A DNA stretch of 64,000 nt from Dermanyssus gallinae (Eukaryota > Arthropoda > Arachnida > Mesostigmata > Dermanyssidae): contig QVRM01002099.1 of the NCBI GenBank assembly GCA_003439945.1, positions 310,001 to 374,000 on the forward strand. Reading direction: 5' to 3'. The translations under genes were made by a program, and so were the position numbers. The notes beneath the pieces are model-generated. The model did no database searches. It was given only the letters and a program-made list of their open reading frames with translations, and was not told the origin of the DNA. This document shows positions 56,886 to 64,000 of this stretch, in pieces (position 1 is the first letter of the stretch; the number at the start of each line of letters is the position of its first letter).

Positions 56886-58328
56886 TATATATGCTAGTTG
56901 TTACGTGTACAGTAGATACATTCTGCACAGTTGCCACCTTCTTGGGTTTTATCAGACGAATGCCGCTGCCGGTTCTGCTTGCAGGAATGCGTTACGTATC
57001 ACATGACTGGCTGCAAGATACATCGGCGGTTTTTGCATTTTCTGGCCCAATTGAACGGGCGCTAAGCAGAAAAAGATAGTTGCATAGACTATATCTTGCA
57101 TTTGTATGTATTAAATCTCTTGTATAAGCAAATCTAATTTTGACATATATAAATTAAGAGAAAACTGAAGTTGAGTACTTTTGCAGCATGTCAATATAGA
57201 AAGAATATTATAACCGTGTTTCCCTGCCAAATTCATCACGTATCAGGTTAGTCCACGTCGCCCACCTTAACGTACAGGCAGAACTCACCATGTTTTTGCT
57301 ATTGAAGATGCTTTATTGTTTACTAAATATATGTAGCCATGTGTCCTCAAGTGATTGGACAGCTTCTCTGCAGTAACTGTCAAACAGATATTTCAAATGT
57401 GGACTCTTCTGGTACCTCTTTCAGCCACCCTTACTCTAGGCGGGGTATAAAATTCGCCTGTGTATATATATATGTTAAGTGTACAATCAATATTATGTGT
57501 GCTTATGGTGCAAGTAGCACTATGAATATCGAGATAGTAAACATCCTCAACTGGGATCTTAGTCCCAATGCCGATGTTCCTTTAAACAACTAGTGAAAAC
57601 CGGATACGTACGAGCTCCCTCTGCTGAATATCTATGAAAACTGCTAAAACGCTTTTTATTCAGCAGTCAAAAGGTAGCCGGAAGGCCCTTTTTTTGCGAA
57701 TTGCCTCGCTTGCTACTGATATGCATATGAGTTGTATAGGCAACGCTGTATTAGTTCTCGTTGCATTCACAGCTTCTTCGAAATGTGCCTGTCCCCGCTC
57801 TTCGCCGCTCATTATGTCCTCTTTTATGGAACGCAAAACCTAGGATATCGGTACCGCGCAAGCAACTGCAGCACTCCAACAATAACCTTTTAGCTAGCTA
57901 TAGTACCTACTTAGATGCGCTAAACTATGGCAGAAGGTTAGAGGATAGCGCGACGTGAGATGAGACACTGGCATTGCATGCTGACCTTGCAGCCTGCAGA
58001 TGGCCCAGTAGGTAGATTTCAATTGAATCTACAAACATGCTGCATACAAAAAAAACTGCCAGACCATGGCATTGTGAAACTGCCGCCGTGCAGAGACGAG
58101 GAAAATGACATTACGCGGAAGCGACATTTGCGTAGGCTAGGGCATAAGCTGCTCACTGTAACAAAAGAGAGGGTATATCAGGCCTACGGTATGTTCGGTA
58201 TACGACTCCACCGTCCAATATCGTTTCGACACTTGAGGCAAGGAAATGAATAGTTTGATAACGATATGTAGCAGCAGTAAATGTCAAGTGGCAATATTGT
58301 CACGCGTATAATTAAGTCTATTATATCC

Positions 58329-58331
<3 letters not shown>
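56886..58331. other. Intergenic stretch without recognised genes
   Basis: Plus frames 57339-57593, 57634-57843 and 57960-58253 have ordinary composition and no known motif. The last contains several basic residues (ITRKRHLRRLGHK) but no domain I know. Confidence 0.4.
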
Positions 58332-58408
<77 letters not shown>

Positions 58409-58409
58409 C
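58332..58409. repeat. (TA)n microsatellite
   Basis: About 78 bp with one TACATA interruption. Confidence 0.97.
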
Positions 58410-59070
58410 GTTGATTTTACATGACTCCACCGACGCCAAGCCTTCTGGTATGGATCCAGCCCAAATAACTCTAGGCGAATCGCAGTTCAACTCTGCCTCT
58501 CTGTGTGAGAGGGGCACTAGTGAAACGAATCTACGAGAGAAAGCTTGCGCCTGCAAACTTGCCAAATCTCAGCTGCAAAATGCCGGAGGTAATGTCGCTG
58601 AGGCATTCGGCCAGGCCGTTATAGCGCCCCCACATCCCTTTCTTACTTTTCGTGGATGCCGCCGGCCTGGCCTGGCCATGCTCCTCCTCGCAATAGGCCA
58701 TCGGCAGCGTGCCGTCAGCTCACGTAGTAGACGAACGAGTAGCGGGTCGAGTAGCGCAATGGGAATCTCAGCGCTTCCCCCGTGCCGTGAGTTTGGTGGC
58801 CGACGCTCAGAGGGGCATCAGGAACACGACGGAACACCGTCCTCGGCCCCGACTACTGTGTGTATGTGCGTACGCTCTCGCCGGCCGGAAAGTAGCGGCG
58901 CGACGGTTTCCGGGTACGCTGTTGACGGTACCGACGGCACAATGCGTCCAAAAATCATCGCGCGCAAATGCATTTCTGCACACCAACCCATACACACGCA
59001 TACTCACTACAGGTGTTTGGAGCAGACACGAAACGCGTACGCCGCCGCCTGCCTTCGTCTTAACGATAAT
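58410..59070 (+). other. GC-rich stretch with an unassigned 229-codon frame
   Basis: The frame from 58411 on plus is open to 59100, past the start of the minisatellite. It begins MILHDSTDAKPSGMDPAQI and is rich in Arg, Ser and Ala later on, as expected of random GC-rich DNA. A second overlapping plus frame (58709-59164) is equally open. No motif supports either, so I leave the stretch uncalled. Confidence 0.35.
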
Positions 59071-59071
59071 A

Positions 59072-59341
59072 GGCTCGAGGCGGATGGAGGAGGCACATAG
59101 GTGGGCTCGAGGCGGATGGAGGAGGCACATAGGTGGGCTCGAGGCGGATGGAGGAGACACATAGGTGGGCTCGAGGCGGATAGAGAAGCCACATATGTGG
59201 GCTTGAGGCGGATAGAGGAGCCACATATGTGAGCTTGAGGCGGATGGGGGAGACACATAGGTGGACTCGAGGCGGATGGAGGAGACACATAGATGGGCTC
59301 GAGGCGGGTAGAGGAGCCACAAAGGTGGGCTTGAGGCGGGT
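59072..59341. repeat. 32-bp minisatellite, about 8.4 copies
   Basis: Unit GGCTCGAGGCGGATGGAGGA then GGCACATAGGTG, 32 bp. Copies start at 59072, 59104, 59136 and so on; from the fourth copy variants with CCACATATGTG or GACACATAGGTG alternate. Since 32 is not a multiple of three, three units make a 32-residue period in every frame, which explains long proline- and serine-rich minus frames (58807-59350). Those are not genes. Confidence 0.95.
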
Positions 59342-60235
59342 CCTATTCAACCCACTTCAATAGTTTCAGCTCGAGATTGCAAGCGTCTTCGCGTACAGCC
59401 AGCGACAAACAGATCGTGTCAACGTCTCAATGCGATTCGGGACGCTTGGCCAGCGCCGCCTGGCGAGACATAGGCTTCAGGCGTCAGGCGTCAGTCGTCG
59501 GCCGTGTGGCGTTCTATGTGGCCGCCTCAACAGCAACGATTAATACGTCGACACTAACACAGACAGCCAGGCTGCAGCCAGTTTCATGTAGACGGAGGAA
59601 AGGTGGGCAAACCGTGGTGTAGCGAGCCTTGCGGGCCGGCCGACCGTTCTCCGTTTTGGTTTTTGCAGAACGACCGTTACTGTGGCACTGGCTCAACGGT
59701 AACGTTAGTTACAACGGCAACAACAGCAACAGCGATTACGCAAGCAACGACACGGCAGCAGCAGCAGCAACAACAGCAACTGCCTGGCCACGATTACGAG
59801 TACCGTGAAATAGTACTACTTCTACTAACGTTCGAACTGACACTGGCGTCGCTATTGCTAGAGAGCTAATTGCTTTACATCTAATTAGGAATAACGACAG
59901 TAACTGTACAGTTGCTACGATAGCTACATCTGCTTCAACTACAGTAAATATTCTCGCACTAGTACTACAACTACTACTACTACTACTACTAACACTACTA
60001 ACCAGAGCTAATCGTTCTTCGGCGCCTCTGACTCTATTGAAATGTACCATCTCAGCAAAGAGGTGTGCCATCAAAACGCATGCTCATTTGTTTGGCGCCA
60101 TCATGTTCGCCGCGTCGCGTTCGCCACTACCTCATGATGATGACTGGGTGCATCGCAACTCACTTAAAACAACGGCTGAACAAGACAGCTGACTCCGGCA
60201 CGCATTGGTGGGGCCGATGGCACCACTCATGACGA
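59342..60235. other. Stretch with CAG/CAA and CTA repeats
   Basis: (CAG)n at 59754-59768 and (ACT)n near 59968-59992. The frame at 59603-59869 has a Gln run and no domain. Confidence 0.5.
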
Positions 60236-60345
60236 CGTCAACAACGACAACAACCACAGCAACAGCAACAACAACAACCACAGCAGAAACAACAACAACA
60301 ACAACAACAACAACAGCAACAACCACAGCAGCAACAACAACGTCC
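60236..60345. repeat. (CAA)n-type array
   Basis: Imperfect ACAACA/ACCACA units. All Thr-, Leu- and Val-rich frames across it come from the repeat. A (CTG)n run follows at 60390-60410. Confidence 0.9.
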
Positions 60346-60559
60346 AAAATCTCTGGAAGTAGAAACTACAACTCGCTCTGCTTGTGAGTACTGCTGCTGC
60401 TGCTGCTGTTGGCGGCGGTGGTAGTGGTGCCGTTGCGGAATGTCGAGGGGGTGGATTTCGTCGATATGTACGACGAGTCGTACATGTTGAAGGAACGAAG
60501 CGGGCGGTTGCCGAGACAGACCGAGCAAGCGAAGTCAACGCCGACGTAAATGTGACGCG

Positions 60560-60720
60560 CTTATTACGACGACGACGACGACGACGAAAAGGACAACTTC
60601 CGACATACCGTCGCTCTCGCCTAGTCTGTCTTTACGAACGTACACGTTCTGCCGATCGTCAGCTGCGTGGTTTACAGGGGCGACGGCGGCGGCGGCGACA
60701 ACAGCAGCAATACAATAACA
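60560..60720. repeat. (ACG)n and (GGC)n runs
   Basis: GACGACGACGACGACGACG at 60568-60588 and GGCGGCGGCGGCG at 60683-60697. Confidence 0.85.
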
Positions 60721-61022
60721 ATGAAACAAACAAGAAAATAGTAACAACGGCAGTAACAACAACACAAACAAGAACAATTAAACAAACAGGAAAATAGTAA
60801 CAACGACAAAACAACAACAACAAAGTAAAAACAACACAAACAAGAACAACAGCAACAAACCAACAAACAACATCCACAACCACAACAACAACAAACAACA
60901 TCAACAACCACAACAACAACAACAACACAAACAAACAAGAACAACGACACAAACAAGAACAACACCAACAAACCAACAAGAACAACAGCAACAACCACAA
61001 CAACAACAACAACGACGACGAC
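60705..61022. repeat. Long imperfect (CAA)n array
   Basis: About 310 bp of ACAACA, ACAAAC and AACAAG units. It is strand-asymmetric (almost no T on plus). Confidence 0.92.
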
Positions 61023-61455
61023 AATGCCGACCGGCTGCAAGCCTGCTAATTGGCACGCTCATTACCGGCGAGCCATTGCGTTTTCATGCGTCATTGACAG
61101 ACGGGGTTCGTACCCAGACACGCACAGCCGCTCGTTCGCTCGCTCGCTCGCTCGCCCGCACACACGCGGACCTGCGCACGCCGTCGTCGTTGGCCGCCCG
61201 TCAGAGTTTGTCGGGCCGAGCAAAGAAGGGGCGCCAGTCGCGCGAAGGCGACTACGCCCTTTTTGTGCCCCCTTCTTCTTCTTGCCGTCGCCGTCATGGT
61301 CGTGGTTCCCCCCGGTCCGACAGGTTCTTCTCTTCAACGGGAACGAGGCAGGCGTAGTAAGCAGTCAGCGTAGCAGACTGGACGTGTGCTCCATGTGCTT
61401 CATTCGTCTTCGTCGTGCTTTTCGTTGCTCCGTCGCCGCCGTCGCCACCGCCGCT
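61023..61455. other. GC-rich stretch
   Basis: (GCTC)n run at 61131-61156. Several overlapping Arg-rich frames on both strands, none credible as a gene. Confidence 0.45.
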
Positions 61456-61552
61456 AGGTGAAGGGTGGTGGGGGGTGGTGGAGGGGTGGTGGGGTGGTGG
61501 GTGTGGGGTTGAGGGGGTGGTGGGTTGAGGGGGCAGGTGAGGGTGCCTCTGT
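61456..61552 (+). repeat. G-rich strand with quadruplex potential
   Basis: GGTGG, GGGG and GGGGG blocks recur through about 95 bp with T as the main spacer. Many runs of three or more G lie within loop distance of each other. C is nearly absent on this strand. Confidence 0.85.
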
Positions 61553-62221
61553 AGCACCATGTGCTTGCTTGCGTTTCGAGTAGTAGTCGTCGTCGTCGTT
61601 GTCCTCGACAGGCTTCCGATATGGCGGAGATGACGTAGACGGCGGTGACGCCCGACCGAAGACCTGGTGGCTGCTCCGGTGTTCAGCCCTCAGCAGCCAG
61701 AGAACAGAGTAGCACTGGCAACAAGCGGCGGCGGTACTGGGTCATTGGGCCGCTCTGCCGCTTGCCGTCTGCCAGTTACTGCGGGCAGGGCATGAAAACG
61801 TGGTGGTGAGCTTTGGGCTCGAGCGAGCGCGACGCCCCGTCGAACCGACCCCCCCAGCTATCCAGTCAAGCCAGCGGAGGAGCATTGCTTGGTTGAGGGA
61901 AACGGCGAAAGGAAACGGGCGCTTAAAGACGAGGAGACGGTAGCAGCAGCAGCACACACGCATGCACATGGGGTAGTGTTGGTTTTCCGCCATGGGGTAG
62001 TCTTGGTTTTCCGCGCACGGCCAGCCATCACTGCGTCACTGATCGCCCTGAGTTTCATCAGTGCCACAAACATAGCTGCCTAGGCGGCAGCTTTGCAGAT
62101 TTGCGGACCACTTTTTGTTCGGCGAATCTTCAGCGGGTTGGCAGTGCTAACCAGCAAGGGAGACGACGACGACGATAGCAAGCGGCAGCAATATCTTTTT
62201 TTTCATGAATTTGCTCGCAGC
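61553..62221. other. GC-rich stretch
   Basis: A 24-bp unit (CATGGGGTAGT.TTGGTTTTCC) is repeated twice at 61967-62013. Nothing else recognised. Confidence 0.5.
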
Positions 62222-62385
62222 AATGCGCTAAGTACCACGCGGTTGATTGTCCGGCACTGCAACGAAGATCTTTACACTTCTTCTCTCGGTGGAACGGCAG
62301 GACAACAAATATTTATGTTTAATAATAACATGAACTATTTTGTACATACTTTATTCGAGTGAAATAAATATGATTGATTGATATC
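62222..62385 (+). repeat. 3'-end repeat X, copy 2
   Basis: Partner of 9115-9275: AAGTACCACGCGGTT, GTCCGGCACTGCAACGAAG, CGGTGGAACGGCAGGACAA, ACATGAACTATTTTG, then GAAATAAATATGATTGATTGATA. The AATAAA and the short (TGAT)n tail are typical of the 3' end of a non-LTR element or of a SINE riding on one. Confidence 0.7.
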
Positions 62386-62516
62386 TTTTTTTTTTATTTA
62401 ATGGGGGGTTTGATGGTAATGCACCATCTCGATATTTTTCGATCATGGTCGATTTTTAATCCACTCCGGCATTTACCTTGTTTGAATTGGGAACTATGAA
62501 AACCAATTTAGGAGTG

Positions 62517-62592
62517 GCCGGTTTGGGTCTCGAGCCCAGGGCTGCCGAATGCAAGGCAAAGGCACTAAGCCATCTTGCTCGGTATCATCGGT
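62517..62592 (-). mobile_element. SINE3 (tRNA-like) unit
   Basis: On minus: ACCGAGCAAGATGGCTTAGTGCC (box A-like) and CCTGGGCTCGAGACCC (box B-like), 40 bases apart, then AAACCGGCCACTCC. Neither the stems nor an anticodon arm of a real tRNA are complete. It differs from SINE1 and SINE2. Confidence 0.55.
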
Positions 62593-63300
62593 AACAACTG
62601 CATTGAGACAGCAACGTAGCAGCGTGGTTTGCTGCTCCCGCAGCATAGAAAGTAAATTTCAATCGCTGATCTATGCAATATGCTAGCCCGCGCACTCTCT
62701 CTTCCTCTGCTTCAATTTGTTTTTCTCAGTTATTTCCGGTCACTTTATTTCTCTCTCACTCTCTTTATCTTTTGCTTATAGCACTCTCACTCTCACTCAC
62801 TGGCATTTTTTCTCTGGCGCGCTCTTGATCTCTATATTGTTCACCTAACTCTTCTATCTCGTCCGTCACCTCTGTCGTTTGCCTCCACGGGCCACCTACA
62901 TACTTACCTACAAGCAAAAAAGAGACAGGCGACGAAGAGAAAAGACACACATAGTAACTTCAGGGCCTAGACACAGACACTCACAAGCACGCATCAAAAC
63001 TTGTACGCACTCTGCTCTGTGGGGCAGCCGGTCAAAATAACACAACTGGGCTCACTCGCGTGATTCCGTTGGATACTCACACTACGGCTACGAGCTTTTC
63101 CTAAAAACGTTATTCCTACATAGCTATTAGGTAAATTGGTTGTCTGTTTTGTCAAACTTTTTGCTAGTTATTTCGCCGTGTCATGCGAGCGTGTAGAGAT
63201 CACGGCTATAAAAATGTATCCTCTGTTAGAGGGACTGTTTTGCTCAGTTTTTTTTCTCTACGAAATCAGCTTTCATGCACGCAGTAGGTGATTCTTGGTC
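62593..63300. other. CT-rich stretch
   Basis: (CT)n-like DNA at about 62693-62800. The minus frame 62765-62950 is read through it. No gene recognised. Confidence 0.5.
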
Positions 63301-63301
63301 G

Positions 63302-63474
63302 AGCCCGGTGGCGTGGTGCATTCGTCTGCGCCTCGCGATCGAAGGAGACACATAGGTGCGCGGGTTTGAGCCTCACCGTTGCACATTTGTACTTATGGGG
63401 GTCCGTCTATGAAGCAATGCGAAAAGCACGCCCGTGGACGCTAAATCTTGGCTGAGGCTCAGCCCGAAAAGTTT
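63302..63474 (+). mobile_element. SINE1 copy
   Basis: GAGCCCGGTGGCGTGGTGC (box A-like), GCGCGGGTTTGAGCCTCACCG (box B-like), TTGCACATTTGTACTTATGG, CGTGGACGCTAAATCTTGGC and the end CAGCCCGAAAAG. Flanks GATTCTTG and GATTATTG may be a target duplication with one change. It is the clearest plus-strand copy of the family. Confidence 0.88.
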
Positions 63475-64000
63475 AGATTATTGCTTCTCATCAATCATTA
63501 TAGCCTGTATCACACTAACTTGCTAGCTAATAGTCAGCATCAGTAACTTAGCACTGCCATGGCAGTCTTTAGGTGAGCAACGATAATACCCTTGCAATTG
63601 CATATTATGGAGGCTTATTAATTTGATGTTGCTGAGTTTATCCTGTGGATTATTAAACTATATTACTTTCTTTGATATTAATTACACTACATAACTAGGC
63701 AAAGTTGCATTTAATAGACATTTTGGCACTGTATATTTTTTTAATTCTTAAATATATCCAATAAATAAATGAGATAACCGATTTTAATGAGTCGAAAAGT
63801 ACTTTCCAGTCAGGCAGGCTATCGATTCCCCAGGGCATTTTGCTTGCTGTATCTCGAGGACAGGTTCTACGTGTGTTTTTACTGCTTCTAGTGAAGTGAA
63901 TTTCTTTGCCTGTAGATAGTCCTGCAGTCATCTGAGAAAATGGTAGACCGACGGTTCGATGTCAGGTGTCAAGTACGGTAGATGCGGTAACATTTCCCAA
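63475..64000. other. Window end, unassigned
   Basis: The minus frame at 63695-63931 (78 codons; MPWGIDSLPDWKVLFDSL) runs through ordinary sequence and has no motif I recognise. The frame could continue beyond the window in principle but begins inside it. Confidence 0.4.

Noticed and set aside
55722..57079. Frames 55722-55976 on minus and 56722-57079 on plus with matching peptides
   Set aside because: They are the two arms of the second foldback element.
58807..59350. Proline/serine-rich minus frames of 93-171 codons
   Set aside because: Produced by the 32-bp minisatellite, which is open in several frames.
60132..61040. Poly-Val, poly-Leu, poly-Cys and poly-Thr frames on both strands
   Set aside because: Translation of CAA/GTT arrays; equally open in several frames.

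Overview
This is eukaryotic nuclear DNA, most likely from an arthropod. The clues are dense (TA)n tracts up to about 50 units, many CAA/CAG/GTT microsatellites, several tRNA-derived SINEs, R2-type and other non-LTR retrotransposon remains, an LTR retroelement and long-inverted-repeat (foldback) DNA elements. No operons, rRNA genes or CRISPR arrays were seen. A chelicerate (mite or tick) is a guess that the sequence does not settle. No complete host gene can be annotated. Two short stretches look like first coding exons that end in a good splice donor (30090-30244 and 35121-35319), and two unrecognised open frames look protein-like (22864-23265 on -, 37545-37856 on +).

Layout. 0-5.5 kb is a pile-up of broken retroelements: an RT fragment on -, the C-terminal end of an RT element with a nuclease-like tail (copy A, 1060-1800), a longer copy of the same family that keeps its RT (copy B, 2760-4850), and one arm of a foldback element. 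5.6-13.5 kb holds a 200-bp inverted repeat pair, a tRNA-derived SINE (SINE1) with target duplication, a tRNA-Gly-like fragment, RT debris, a 3'-end repeat and long (TA)n. 14.0-16.6 kb is a 5'-LTR plus gag-protease element on - that has lost its pol. 17.4-20.3 kb carries another copy-family tail and a stop-riddled RT that is visible only by frame-by-frame reading. 22-27 kb contains SINEs, one of them with a 15-bp target duplication. 30-37 kb contains the two exon candidates, an antisense RT relic and the best preserved element, a 5'-truncated R2 with 489 open codons (32605-34165). 37.9-41.5 kb is AT-rich and mostly featureless. 41.6-42.9 kb has another family tail and a second R2 3' end. 46.8-48.8 kb is a decayed two-ORF, APE-endonuclease non-LTR element. 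It is followed by a 1154-bp foldback element and a separate near-perfect 350-bp palindrome. 54.7-56.9 kb has a 26-bp minisatellite and a second foldback element. 58.3-62.4 kb is GC-rich with a 32-bp minisatellite, CAA/CAG arrays, a G-rich strand and a 3'-end repeat. The window closes with two SINE-like units.

The elements illuminate each other. Two R2 copies that differ widely in protein share a 3'-UTR block. Four to five copies of the RT/nuclease family share a C-terminal and 3' sequence. Two foldback elements share TACAGGGTGT ends. Five SINE1 copies define one tRNA-derived family. Mobile elements sit next to (TA)n tracts again and again. I see no new multi-gene system; the novelty here is in the repeats.
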